Shown here: positions 42,767 to 51,848 of the stretch, piece after piece | Layout: each line of letters begins with the position of its first letter | How positions within the stretch are numbered: position 1 is the first letter of the stretch | Assembly (NCBI RefSeq): GCF_014696875.1 | Contig: NZ_JACJQV010000160.1 | Span: forward strand, 1-64,000 | Direction of reading: 5' to 3' | Source: Microcystis wesenbergii FACHB-1317 | GTDB lineage: Bacteria; Cyanobacteriota; Cyanobacteriia; Cyanobacteriales; Microcystaceae | DNA: 64,000 bases | The notes under the pieces: generated by a model | What the model was told of the DNA's origin: nothing | The model's input: only the letters and a program-made list of their open reading frames with translations | Database searches by the model: none | Program-made: the position numbers and the translations under genes

Positions 42767-44020
42767 ATGAGCGATCGCATCGAGTGGATTAATGCCCTAT
42801 CAACCCGTCCCTCCCTAGAAGCGGCGGTGACGGAGGTAGTGGAAAAAGTGCAAGATAAGTTAGTCGGATCGGCAGATCTAGCCATAATTTTTATTTCTTC
42901 TGCCTATGCCAGCGACTATCCCCGTTTAGTTCCCTTAATCTTGGATAAACTCCCGGTTCCTGTCCTGATCGGCTGCGGTGGGGCGGGGATTGTCGGCATG
43001 GGTGACAGGGAAAAAGCGCGAGAAATCGAAGCGAGTCCGGCTTTAAGTCTCACCGTCGCCCATTTGCCTAATGTGGAAGTGCAGCCCTTCTATATCGAAG
43101 CGGCGGAAATGCCCGATCTCGACAGTTCCCCCTCTAGTTGGACAGAATTATTAGGGGTAGAAGCGGCCAAAAATCCCCAATTTATCCTTTTAGCCGATCC
43201 TTTTTCCAGTCGCATCAATGATCTGTTAGAGGGTTTGGATTTTGCCTACCCCGGTTCGGCCAAAATCGGCGGTTTAGTCAGTGGTGGCATGATCGAACGT
43301 TCTGGGGGTCTATTCTACCACGATCAACAAAAACCCCGTAATAGCTATCTCTATCGTCAGGGAACCGTAGGAATCGCCCTTTCTGGCAATATTATCGTCG
43401 AAACTATCGTCGCCCAGGGTTGTCGTCCCATCGGACCGATTTATCAGGTGAGTGAGGGAGAACGCAATATTATCATCTCCATGACCGGTAAAGGGCCTGA
43501 TGGGACTCCCCAACCACCTTTAAACCTACTGCGGGATTTAATCCCCTCCTTAAGGGAAAAAGACCGAGAATTAGTGCAAAACTCCCTTTTTATCGGTATT
43601 GCTAGGGATGAGTTCAAAATGCAGTTGCGGGCCGGGGATTTCTTAATTCGCAGTGTTTTGGGAGTAGATCCTCGTCAAGGTGCGATCGCAATCGGCGATC
43701 GAGTTCGTCCGGGGCAACGGGTACAATTTCACCTGCGCGATGCCGAGACTTCCGCCCTAGATTTAGAATTACTTTTGCAAGCTTTTCCCCAAGGAAAACC
43801 TAATAGTTCAGAGGTACTAGGGGCTTTAGTCTTTTCCTGTCTCGGTCGCGGGGAAAATCTCTACGAAAAACCGGACTTTGATTCGGGTCTTTTTCAGCGT
43901 TATTTCGCCAATGTTCCCCTCGCTGGTTTCTTTTGCAATGGAGAAATCGGGCCGGTGGCCGGTCGCACTTTTCTACACGGTTATACCTCGGCTTTTGCCC
44001 TCTTTCGTCAGGGAATTTAA
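42767..44020 (+). CDS. FIST domain sensory protein
   Basis: The protein has about 417 residues from the ATG at 42767 (MSDRIEWINALSTRPSLEAA); an in-frame TTG five codons upstream is less likely. The FIST_N domain (about 25-220) shows ADLAIIFISSAYASDYPRLV and LIGCGGAGIVGMGDREKARE. The FIST_C domain (about 225-400) ends GFFCNGEIGPVAGRTFLHGY, a family hallmark. FIST domains are thought to sense small ligands, perhaps amino acids. No output domain is fused and no signalling gene is adjacent, so the partner is unknown. Confidence 0.87.
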   Translation: MSDRIEWINALSTRPSLEAAVTEVVEKVQDKLVGSADLAIIFISSAYASDYPRLVPLILDKLPVPVLIGCGGAGIVGMGDREKAREIEASPALSLTVAHLPNVEVQPFYIEAAEMPDLDSSPSSWTELLGVEAAKNPQFILLADPFSSRINDLLEGLDFAYPGSAKIGGLVSGGMIERSGGLFYHDQQKPRNSYLYRQGTVGIALSGNIIVETIVAQGCRPIGPIYQVSEGERNIIISMTGKGPDGTPQPPLNLLRDLIPSLREKDRELVQNSLFIGIARDEFKMQLRAGDFLIRSVLGVDPRQGAIAIGDRVRPGQRVQFHLRDAETSALDLELLLQAFPQGKPNSSEVLGALVFSCLGRGENLYEKPDFDSGLFQRYFANVPLAGFFCNGEIGPVAGRTFLHGYTSAFALFRQGI

Positions 44021-44058
44021 GGTTATACTAAATAGTTAGTACGCTAGGGAGTAGAACA

Positions 44059-44751
44059 ATGGTAAAAGCCCAATCTTTCTCTGAGTCGGAGATTATCTAT
44101 CCCGATAGTGACGGTAAACCGATGGCCGATAATACCAAACAGTTTCGCTGGATCGTGACGATCAAGGAAAATCTCGAATGTTTATTCGCAGAGAATGACC
44201 ATGTGTTTATCGCCGGCGATCTGTTGTGGTATCCGGTCGAGGGGGATAATAAAACCTGTCAAGCGCCGGATGCTATGGTGGTGTTTGGCAGACCCAAGGG
44301 CGATCGAGGTTCCTATAAGCAATGGTTAGAAAACCAGATTGCGCCGCAGGTGGTCTTTGAAATTCTCTCTCCGGGCAACACTAAAGCGGAAATGCGCCGA
44401 AAATGGCAATTTTATCAGCGTTTTGGCGTAGAAGAATATTATCTCTATGATCCCGATGCTAATTATCTACAGGGTTGGTGGCGCAGGGGTGATCAATTGG
44501 AGATGATTGCCGCGATCGATAATTGGCAGAGTCCGCGGCTACAGATTCGTTTTCAACTGGAGAGTCCCCAGTTAGCTATTTTTTATCCCGATGGCTCGCG
44601 GTTTTTGACCACCCTAGAAATCAAGCAAAAAGCGGAATTAGCCGAACAGCAAGCCCAACAGGAACGCCAACGGGCCGAATTAGCTGAGGCAAAATTAGCC
44701 CGCATAGAGGCGCAATTACGGGCAATGGGGATTAATCTAGAGGAAAGCTAA
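44059..44751 (+). CDS. Uma2-family (DUF820) putative nuclease
   Basis: The protein has 230 residues. The Uma2/DUF820 PD-(D/E)xK-like core is visible: APDAMVVFGRPKGDRGSYKQ (Asp), then QVVFEILSPGNTKAEMRRKW (Glu) and YYLYDPDANYLQGWWR. The C-terminal 45 residues are a Glu/Ala/Gln coiled coil (LAEQQAQQERQRAELAEAKL), common in cyanobacterial members. Copies are very numerous in this phylum and are linked to mobile DNA, but the biological role is unsettled. Its 3' end overlaps the convergent DUF1350 gene by 4 bp. Confidence 0.83.
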   Translation: MVKAQSFSESEIIYPDSDGKPMADNTKQFRWIVTIKENLECLFAENDHVFIAGDLLWYPVEGDNKTCQAPDAMVVFGRPKGDRGSYKQWLENQIAPQVVFEILSPGNTKAEMRRKWQFYQRFGVEEYYLYDPDANYLQGWWRRGDQLEMIAAIDNWQSPRLQIRFQLESPQLAIFYPDGSRFLTTLEIKQKAELAEQQAQQERQRAELAEAKLARIEAQLRAMGINLEES

Positions 44752-45527
44752 CGAGGGGCGGGAAGGACGGGATTTAACCACTGGAGAATCTCATCTTTGA
44801 GACGGGAATTATCCCGGGCAAGTCCCTGTTTTAACCATTGGCCGATCGCATCAAGGGGAGTAAATACTTCTCCGGTTTGCCAACTGACATCTTGACTCAA
44901 GGGAGTGAGATGATTGCCCGGGAGAGTTCGCAGGGTAATTAAATCATTAAAGCGTTTTTTTAGCAGGGGATTTAATACCAGAGATTGATCGATCGTGTCG
45001 TCTTGAAAACGGATTAAAAGATTGCGACGAATGGCATAATCTTGGAAAATTAACTCGTTCGTTTCTTCGGGAGAAGGGGTAAATTCGAGGTTAAAAGTGG
45101 TGTCAATTTGCAAAGGTTCGATAAAGGGAATAGCTCGACGAATGGGATAATTATTAAAGGAAATTAGGATATTTCCCTCCCGTTCGACTTCGTAGAGACT
45201 ACCGATTAATAAATGTAGTTTACACCCCATACTGTGACCCAATCCGTAGATGGGGAGATAACCTTGGGGCAGACTATGATTCCAGCGCAGACGTTCAATA
45301 ATATTATCAAAACGGTTTAAAACTGTGCGGGCGATCGATTTATGATCGAGGGTATTAACAAAGGGAGTAGCAACAATAGCGTATCCTGAATTACCAAGGC
45401 TTTCTAATAACCAACGATAGGTAATATTCGGGGCTGCCGCCACAAATGCCCCACCTAAAAAGTGAATGATACCCCGGGGACGACGGGGGAGAAAAACCCA
45501 ATTACCTGCTATTTCTTGCCAATTCAT
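44748..45527 (-). CDS. DUF1350 alpha/beta-hydrolase-like protein
   Basis: This 259-residue protein is conserved in cyanobacteria and plastids. It starts MNWQEIAGNWVFLPRRPRGI, followed by IHFLGGAFVAAAPNITYRWL. A nucleophile-elbow-like GLGHSMGCKLH places Ser in a G-x-S-x-G context. Late in the sequence GNHLTPLSQDV could supply the histidine. Hydrolase activity is suggested by the fold, but no substrate is known. The opposing Uma2 gene overlaps it by 4 bp at the 3' ends. The start is close to a short agttatcagtt repeat. Confidence 0.8.
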   Translation of the reverse strand: MNWQEIAGNWVFLPRRPRGIIHFLGGAFVAAAPNITYRWLLESLGNSGYAIVATPFVNTLDHKSIARTVLNRFDNIIERLRWNHSLPQGYLPIYGLGHSMGCKLHLLIGSLYEVEREGNILISFNNYPIRRAIPFIEPLQIDTTFNLEFTPSPEETNELIFQDYAIRRNLLIRFQDDTIDQSLVLNPLLKKRFNDLITLRTLPGNHLTPLSQDVSWQTGEVFTPLDAIGQWLKQGLARDNSRLKDEILQWLNPVLPAPR

Positions 45528-45886
45528 AATTAGTTATCAGTTAATTAATAACTTAGGGTTCGCCGTCACTCACCAAATAAATACGGCTCTCCTAGACTGG
45601 TGATAGCCAATTAGTAGTTGAAATCAGCCTAACCCCTTAAATAGCCTGGAATCCAACAAAGCAAAAAGCTTTTTTTTATTAAAATTGCTTTTTTGAATTC
45701 TGGTTAGCCTTTTGGCAAGGCTTGCGTGGATTATTTTCTGCTAATATATCATAACTACTCTAGAAGAGCCATAAATACCACTTCAACTAAATCCTGTTTA
45801 AAAGGGACAGGAGATTAGCCAGAAATTGGCACCGCCGGATAACGATAACTGCTTGCCCAAGTTATAAAAGATCGGGATAAATAGTT
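45528..45886. other. Gene-free stretch
   Basis: 359 bp between a minus-strand gene start (DUF1350) and a minus-strand stop (response regulator). It contains an A/T-rich hairpin-like segment (aaaaagcttttttt, near 45665-45680), which on the minus strand could serve as a weak terminator for the response regulator. Otherwise I see nothing in it. Confidence 0.4.
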
Positions 45887-46444
45887 CTAGGCCAGTTTTT
45901 TCTTAATAAAAGCCACTAATTGAGCCATTTGTCTCTTCATACTTGCCATTTCTGTTTGCATTTGGGAAATTTGGGCATGGAGAGTCTGAATATCGGTGGT
46001 ATAATCCCCAGTGAGTTCCTCTAGTTTCGGGCTAGAAACTGTTGGTTTAGGAGAATACTGTTTGGCCTTGGCCATCGCTTCTTTAATTGCTTGTACCAAT
46101 TGTTTTTGGTCAAAAGGCTTCTCAATAAAGGCAAAATGCTGGAAAGGTTCGGGGATTTTCTCTACTACCTCCTCTTTCCGTCCCGACATTAACACGAGGG
46201 GAATACTTTTGAGATTATCTTCGCTTTCGATTTGCTGAAACACCTCCCAACCGCTCATTTTCGGGAGAAGGAAGTCCAAAATAATCAAATTCGGGTTTTC
46301 AGCCCGGATGAGATGATAGCCCTCTAATCCGTCTTTAGCTTCGAGGAATTCAAAGTTACCCTCTGGTAACATATCGCGAATGTGCATCCTGATCGCTTTA
46401 CTGTCATCGATAACGAGAATTTTATGATTTGACACGATAGACAC
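45887..46444 (-). CDS. Response regulator (CheY-like receiver with coiled-coil tail)
   Basis: The protein has 185 residues. The receiver domain (about 7-125) has the acidic pair VIDDSKAIR, the phosphoacceptor Asp57 in LIILDFLLPKMSGWEV, the Ser/Thr switch at LVLMSGRKEE and the lysine in FIEKPFDQ. Residues 145-185 are a predicted coiled coil (IQTLHAQISQMQTEMASMKR) with no DNA-binding domain. It probably acts by protein contact, for example with a chemotaxis or phototaxis-like complex. No kinase is encoded next to it. Confidence 0.88.
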   Translation of the reverse strand: MSIVSNHKILVIDDSKAIRMHIRDMLPEGNFEFLEAKDGLEGYHLIRAENPNLIILDFLLPKMSGWEVFQQIESEDNLKSIPLVLMSGRKEEVVEKIPEPFQHFAFIEKPFDQKQLVQAIKEAMAKAKQYSPKPTVSSPKLEELTGDYTTDIQTLHAQISQMQTEMASMKRQMAQLVAFIKKKLA

Positions 46445-46556
46445 CTTAGAAAAGAGACAATAGATAAGCTCGATGATTCGAGGGGGTATTGAGGGAAACT
46501 TTCGAGAAACAGATTCAGCATTCCCAAAAAACCCTTAGAAACTAACATACACTATA

Positions 46557-46584
46557 AAGAAAAAACCTCGGTTAATGTCCGAGG
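46557..46584 (-). terminator. Intrinsic terminator after the subtilase gene
   Basis: cctcgg (46566-46571) and ccgagg (46579-46584) form a stem with a 7-base loop. On the minus strand it is followed by a T-run (complement of aaaaa at 46561-46565 and more). It lies about 100 bp past the subtilase stop and before the response regulator promoter. Confidence 0.65.
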
Positions 46585-46685
46585 CTGCTGTTGTAGGAGA
46601 ACTCAATGCCAAACAAAAGGGAGATACCAAGACCAAAGAGGTTTTTATCGGTAAATCACCTTTGTTGTCCCATTGTAACCCCTGT

Positions 46686-48464
46686 TTAAGCGTATCGGGA
46701 GGAAGTAGCACTTTTTAGGGCTAAATAACCTAAACCGAGACATAAAAGCGCATTTACGCCCAAAAATGCCTGAGCGCTCGTACCAGAACCTAACCAGATC
46801 AGAGTAGGATGGATAACAGCACTGATACCTAAAGTCACCGCCATGGCTAAAGTTACCCCCACCGCTAACCATTTGGCTTGGGGATGGCCCAAAAGCAGAG
46901 CAATCAGGACAAAGGGCAGGATAACACTGGCAAAAAGCGGATTAAGGGCAGAACTTCCCTGAATAACGCCTCCTAGGTCGGAAAGAGAACTCCCCATCAC
47001 TCGGAAAGGCCATTGGGGTAAATCGAAGATATAAAGACCTCTGAGGAAAAATAAGCCAGAACTGCCAAAAATTAGACCAGCATTCAAAAATCCGTTCCAG
47101 GAGAAGGGAAAATAATTTCTCAGCCACCAAGCGAGGAGATAAGAACCCAAAACCATAGCCATTTTGGGTAAAACCGCCACCGCACCGCCATCAATCCAGA
47201 AACGGGGATTGAGATAACCGTTATCGCGCAACCAACGCCAAAAATCCCGGAAAGTAATCTGTCCTTTTAGGGCCAATTGTAGGGCATTGCCCGCGTCTAA
47301 TTGTCCGGCGCCAAAATGATTAAAGGGATCATCATTGATCTTACGGGCCGACTGTTGCAAAACCTCTAAAACTGCATTGGGTTCTTTAATTCCCGCAGCC
47401 TTGATTAAAGCTACCACCCCAGCAACGTGAGGGGCCGCCATGCTGGTTCCCTGAAAACCGAGGAACGCCGGTTCCCCCCCCTTAGCGGGATCGATGGTTT
47501 CTTGGATAATTTTACCCGTATCGGAGCCGCCGGGGGCAGCAATATCGATTCCGGCCCCGAAATTAGAATAGGGGGCTTTATTTCCGGAGGCATCTACCGC
47601 AGAAACGCCGATAACGTGGGGAAAACGGGCAGGATAGGCGGCGGAATTATCATCGGCATTACCGGCGGCGGCGACGATTACCACACCTTTACTATAGGCA
47701 TATTCGATCGCGTCTTTCATTACTTGGGTTTCGCCTCCACCCCCTAAACTCATATTGATGACATCGGCTTTATTATCGACGGCAAAACGGATCGCTTCGG
47801 CGATATCTGCCACGGTTCCCCCACCCGTCCCGGAAAGTACCTTGAGGGGCATAATTTTGGCTTTGTAGGCGATGCCGGCCACCCCGTAGTTATTATTGGT
47901 CGATTGGGCAATTGTTCCCGCTACATGGGTTCCGTGACCGTTATCGTCCTCGGCATTGCTGCGATCGTTGACGAAGTCGTAGCCTTCCACAAACTCGGTT
48001 TCTCGCAGATCGGGAACTTGTGATACACCTGTATCAATAACAGCGACGGTGATCCCTTCACCGTGATTTTCTTCCCAAGCGCGTTCGATGTTAATTCCTC
48101 GCAGGTTCCACTGTTTGCTATAGTCGGGGTCATTGGGGGCGATGAAAGCATGATAAATATAATCGGGTTCGATCGATTCAGTGTATTTTTTTAGGTCGGA
48201 ATTGCGGAGAGTTTTCAGGAGTTTGCTATCTCCATCGACGGTGTAAAGATGTTCATCGATGGAAAAAATACTATTTAAACTGGTGGTTTTTCCCGCTTTT
48301 TTGTTGACAGTATTTAACTGCTCATCGAGGACGCTGACGGGTATATCGTCCTTAAAGTCGATTAAAATTGATTGATATTCGCCCCGATTTGCTAATCCAG
48401 TAAAGTTAAAGAGAGCAAATCCTAGACCGATAATGAATAGGGTTAACAATAAAAGTTTTTTCAT
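46686..48464 (-). CDS. Membrane-anchored subtilisin-like serine protease (S8)
   Basis: The protein has 592 residues. The N-terminus is a signal or anchor (KKLLLLTLFIIGLGFALFNF). Residues 30-110 form an inhibitor-I9-like propeptide. The catalytic triad is complete: Asp144 in VAVIDTGVS, His177 in NGHGTHVAG and Ser341 in GTSMAAPHVAG, with the oxyanion Asn in AAAGNADDNS. Residues 425-590 contain about five hydrophobic helices, a C-terminal membrane domain not found in secreted subtilisins. The protease domain would face the periplasm or thylakoid lumen. The substrate is unknown. A terminator follows. Confidence 0.9.
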   Translation of the reverse strand: MKKLLLLTLFIIGLGFALFNFTGLANRGEYQSILIDFKDDIPVSVLDEQLNTVNKKAGKTTSLNSIFSIDEHLYTVDGDSKLLKTLRNSDLKKYTESIEPDYIYHAFIAPNDPDYSKQWNLRGINIERAWEENHGEGITVAVIDTGVSQVPDLRETEFVEGYDFVNDRSNAEDDNGHGTHVAGTIAQSTNNNYGVAGIAYKAKIMPLKVLSGTGGGTVADIAEAIRFAVDNKADVINMSLGGGGETQVMKDAIEYAYSKGVVIVAAAGNADDNSAAYPARFPHVIGVSAVDASGNKAPYSNFGAGIDIAAPGGSDTGKIIQETIDPAKGGEPAFLGFQGTSMAAPHVAGVVALIKAAGIKEPNAVLEVLQQSARKINDDPFNHFGAGQLDAGNALQLALKGQITFRDFWRWLRDNGYLNPRFWIDGGAVAVLPKMAMVLGSYLLAWWLRNYFPFSWNGFLNAGLIFGSSGLFFLRGLYIFDLPQWPFRVMGSSLSDLGGVIQGSSALNPLFASVILPFVLIALLLGHPQAKWLAVGVTLAMAVTLGISAVIHPTLIWLGSGTSAQAFLGVNALLCLGLGYLALKSATSSRYA

Positions 48465-48572
48465 AGATTTCCTGAGAATTGATCATTGCCAGCCAAGGTT
48501 TTTTTAGTTTCGATGAGAAAATCTGAGCGAAGTTCCCCTATTTTTGTCGCAGTTGAAGATAGAACTAACCAG

Positions 48573-49034
48573 TTACAAAAAAGTCACCTGTTGTTTATTT
48601 TCAGATCGATCGCCGATCGCTGTTAATTCCCGACTGGCAAAAATAGCTTCGTAGTGGCGATAATGTTTAAATTCGAGGAGATTATAGAAAGGATCCTCTA
48701 GAAAAAAGGTTTTATGCTCGGTTATCTCCCCAGTAAAGCGAGTTTTTGGTTCTAGATAAAATTTTAGTTGATTGACTCGCGCTTGTTCGAGAAGATTGTC
48801 CCAATCGCTGGCATCCGGCAGAATTAGACCAAAATGGCGAGGATAAATACTATTTTGGGGAGTAAGAGGCCTTTCGGTGACATGAGCGACTACCTGATGA
48901 CCGGAGAAATTTAAGATAATCGCTTTCTCGGTTTCCCTTCCTGCTAAACAACCTAAACCATCACAGTAAAAGCTTTTAGCGGTGGACACATCAGTAATCG
49001 GAATAGCGAGATGAAAAATTGCAGGTTGATTCAT
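48573..49034 (-). CDS. VOC (glyoxalase/dioxygenase) superfamily protein
   Basis: The protein has 153 residues from the ATG at 49034 (MNQPAIFHLAIPITDVSTAK). The longer in-frame start at 49121 adds a non-conserved basic leader. The typical beta-alpha-beta-beta-beta modules are FHLAIPITDVSTAKSFYCDG and HFGLILPDASDWDNLLEQA, with the metal-type C-terminal pair KTFFLEDPFYNLLEFKHYRH. His8 and the late Glu are likely metal ligands. The reaction is unknown; cyanobacterial members are often called glyoxalase-like. Confidence 0.82.
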   Translation of the reverse strand: MNQPAIFHLAIPITDVSTAKSFYCDGLGCLAGRETEKAIILNFSGHQVVAHVTERPLTPQNSIYPRHFGLILPDASDWDNLLEQARVNQLKFYLEPKTRFTGEITEHKTFFLEDPFYNLLEFKHYRHYEAIFASRELTAIGDRSENKQQVTFL

Positions 49035-49118
49035 AGCGATCGAGTTTATCCGCGCTCTACTAGGTTCTATTGTAGCGATCGAGGGGCGATTCTTCCAGGA
49101 ATTTTTGAAAAAAATTGG

Positions 49119-49257
49119 CAATTACCTAGAGTTGGCTGAATAAATCTAAAAACCTTGTTGGATAATATCTTTAGGCTTTTTGACCTCAAAAAGTGCTGGC
49201 CTTTGGAGTAATCGCAGAGAAATTTTAGGCACTTTTTCCCTGAAAATTAGGTAATTG
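49119..49257. mobile_element. CAATTACCTA-ended repeat element, copy 1
   Basis: The ends caattaccta (49119-49128) and taggtaattg (49248-49257) are perfect 10-bp inverted repeats around 139 bp without an ORF. Two internal blocks, gctgaataaatct and ctttttccctgaaaattag, recur in the opposite orientation at 62606-62732. Confidence 0.75.
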
Positions 49258-49266
49258 ACCAGGGCG

Positions 49267-49308
49267 GTTCGACAAGCTCACCGTCCACTCGACTGAGCTT
49301 CGCCGAAC
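49267..49308. repeat. GTTCGACAAGCTCA / TGAGCTTCGCCGAAC hairpin
   Basis: A 42-bp imperfect inverted repeat (gttcgacaagctca, 14-base spacer, tgagcttcgccgaac) of a type widely dispersed in bacterial genomes. It is inserted between the repeat element and the truncated 3' end of the IS701 transposase. Confidence 0.7.
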
Positions 49309-49350
49309 GTCCTGAAAATCGATAAAACCCCACACCCCACACCCCACACT

Positions 49351-50390
49351 TCTGACTGTAGGCTTACCATTAAGTAAGCACTCATGACCATTTCCCACCA
49401 TCTTGCAATTCGGCTATAGTCAGTTACTCGAAAGTCGGCCCAACCCAATTCATTTTTACTCTGTTTTAACCCGTACTCTACCCAGTTTCTTAGCCCATAT
49501 AAGTTCCCCACATCTTTATACTTTATCCCTGGTACTTTTGTGATAATGTACCAGGTTGAGTTATCTAGTAAGGTTTCTTTGTTATCGGTAACTTGCCCAT
49601 ACCTTATTTCTCTTTTTTTGCCAAAGATAATCTCCCTTACATATCTTTTTTCCGTCTTTCCTGTGGAGAATACTCTCTCAAATTCTCGCCATTTATTAGA
49701 TCTTACTCTTTGCTACGATGGTAGCCATACTCCGTGATTGCTGCGAATTGCCAGTACAAATTTTAGCTTTTCTTGATTTAAGATGCTAACAAAATTCTCA
49801 TCGCTTTCCCCCTATTCGCTATCTGCTAATACTAGCTTAATCTTCAAGCCCATTTCTCTCAGTTTTTTAATGATTTCTCCTCCTATTTTTGGCTGGCTTT
49901 TGTCATCATCCCCTTCTTTTAATATCTCTCTTGGTTTATACAATTCAGCTATTAGAGTAAATGTCATTACTCTCAATAATACATAAGCCGTTACTGCTAC
50001 AATTTTATTTTCAATTTTTTCCAGATTACCAATATATTGTCTCTTCACATAATCGGTGTTTTTTCCTTTCTTTTTATCCCCTGTTTCGTCGATAATGACC
50101 ATTATGTTTTTCCCATTTACCAAATTCAGAATTGATTTTAATCTTCTATTTCTCAATTCTTCTACTGACCAAGATGCCTCGGTTAAAAAGTGATCTAATC
50201 CCTCGGCATCTTCTAACCCTACTACCTTCGCTATCGCTGGTAAAGTTTTCCTTTTTATATCTGAAATTATTCCCAGATGTAGATACTTAAAATATTCAAA
50301 TGTTCTAACTTCTGGAAATAAATCTCTATAGTTTTCGCAGTAGTCATCAATGAATTTAACCGTTGGTTGGGCTGGGCGTGGCTTAACCAT
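49351..50390 (-). pseudogene. IS701-family transposase with two in-frame TAG stops
   Basis: From the ATG at 50390 (MVKPRPAQPTVKFIDDYCEN) one frame runs to about 49351 with family landmarks: MVIIDETGDKKKGKNTDYVK, REMGLKIKLVLADSE, then WREFERVFSTGKTEKRYVRE and GNLYGLRNWVEYGLKQSKNE, GWADFRVTDYSRIARWWEMV. It is interrupted by TAG at 49812-49814 (after ADSE) and at 49713-49715 (before QRVRSNKW), with no frameshift. The 3' end fuses into repeat DNA, so the right terminus of the IS is lost. It lies inside a decayed region next to a kinase-like pseudogene that it probably interrupted. Confidence 0.85.
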
Positions 50391-50435
50391 AGACCACCTC
50401 TCGATTTCAGGCTATATATCTTAATTCTATCTCTC

Positions 50436-51240
50436 CTAGAGTCCTGAAAGAGCGATATCTATCGTGATAGTTGGCATTAACTGTTTAAAGGTGTCCCGAC
50501 GCACTTCTGTTCCGAAATCGTAGCCTAAAGTTCCTAACACATAAACGAGGTTTGAACGTTGACTAGGAGTAGTGCTTGCTTGACTAGCATTGATCAAGTT
50601 TGCAGAAACAGGGGTTGTTACAGCAACATTTGATCATACTTGATTAAGATTTGTGTTTCCATTAACTAGATGGGAATTGAGTTTTATTTCAGATTCCTTG
50701 ACTAAGGGTTTTTTAATCTGTTCTAGGTTTTCAATTGCTTGTAATTCTTTTAAAAGAACTGTGGCTGTAGCCGGTCTTTTTTCGGGATCAAGGGCAATTG
50801 TAGCTGCAATTAAATTTTTAATGGGTAGTGGTGCATCAAGTTTTTGTAGTGCAGCTAAAACATCTTGATAATTAGACAATTCAACATCATTCAAACAATC
50901 TAACCCTAAAATGCCAAAAGCAAACACATCTCTAGTATAGCTGTTTAGCCCATTACCCGGTTCAGGAGGAACATAAATACCTCGCCCAGGTTTCAACAGA
51001 GAGACCAAGGTAATATTACTATTATCGTCATTGTCAATTTTCCTGGAAACGTTAAAGTCAGCAAGCTTGACATTACCTTTATTGTCAACAAGAATGTTTG
51101 TCGGATGAATGTCTCTGTGAAACGGTGACAAAATTCCAGACCTTCAAGAATAGGTAAGGCAATATTTACATAGAAGTCATGCCAATCTGTATGAGGATAA
51201 ACTTGAAGATAATCTTCTAAATTCGCCCAATAATCCAGAC
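50436..51240 (-). pseudogene. Protein kinase-like gene with PatG-type tail, decayed
   Basis: Reading leftwards, a frame from about 51240 gives DWHDFYVNIALPILEGLEFC (kinase N-lobe/hinge region). A one-base frameshift near 51125 leads to the catalytic loop FHRDIHPTNILVDNKGNVKL with ADFNVSRK (DFG replaced by DFN) and GIYVPPEPG. A TGA at 50634-50636 interrupts the frame. Beyond it, in the same frame, comes VYVLGTLGYDFGTEVRRD, a segment resembling the C-terminal-type domain of cyanobactin PatA/PatG proteins. It then ends at TAG 50436, where IS701 sequence takes over. The glycine-rich ATP loop is missing. Kinase assignment is firm; the PatG-like label is less so. Confidence 0.7.
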
Positions 51241-51510
51241 TGTAAGAATAGTAACTGATTTATTTTTAGGAGTATTGATTGTTCCTATTATTACATATTT
51301 AGTACCATGTTCTGTAGTAATTACCTCAGTAACATCTTGATTTCTTACTATTTTTGACAATTCTTGTTCTCAAAACGTTACATTTTCTTCATTAAAAACG
51401 AGTTCACGAAAAAACTTAGCTTTTGATTTACCAACAGAGGGATTTTCCAAAAGTAAATAATCAATGAGTTTTTCAGGCTGAATAAAAGCATTTTCTCGAT
51501 TAGTTAATGA
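51235..51510 (-). pseudogene. DUF6883-like remnant
   Basis: The minus-strand frame reads NAFIQPEKLIDYLLLENPSV, GKSKAKFFRELVFNEENVTF, an in-frame TGA, then TTEHGTKYVIIGTINTPKNK and VTILTVW. This matches the layout of small DUF6883 proteins, which are often found near toxin or effector genes. It lacks a proper start and fuses directly, in a different frame, to the kinase fragment, so the junction is probably a deletion. Confidence 0.55.
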
Positions 51511-51848
51511 CAATTACTCTCAATCCTCAAAATATTTAGTTTCCAAGTTAGCAGTCTTTTCTTGTCAATAATTTTTGAGTGAATTTTTGTTAAGTTTTTG
51601 TTAAGCTTCCCTGCTTTTCCCTATAAGGTTTGTGCTAAAATCAAGAAAAACACTCTGGGTCGTCTCCTGCAAAATAAATTCCGATCGATAACAATCGCTT
51701 GAATAAATCAATTTAGTTTAAAGCATTTAAAACTAAACAAAAAAGCTAGTGCAAGATTTAAAGATTTAAACGATTTAGAAAATTTACCATAGATTAGACT
51801 TTTTTAGAGTCGCCATTTAGCGCAAAGCGCAAGTATCAAGAACAATTT
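51511..51848. other. AT-rich gene-free stretch
   Basis: 338 bp with many ttaagttttt / aaagatttaaa runs. There is no ORF or clear repeat. I see nothing further in it. Confidence 0.4.

Noticed and set aside
50436-50640. A cyanobactin biosynthesis cluster
   Set aside because: Only a short PatG-like segment is seen, with a stop codon upstream and no precursor peptide, PatA protease or heterocyclase.
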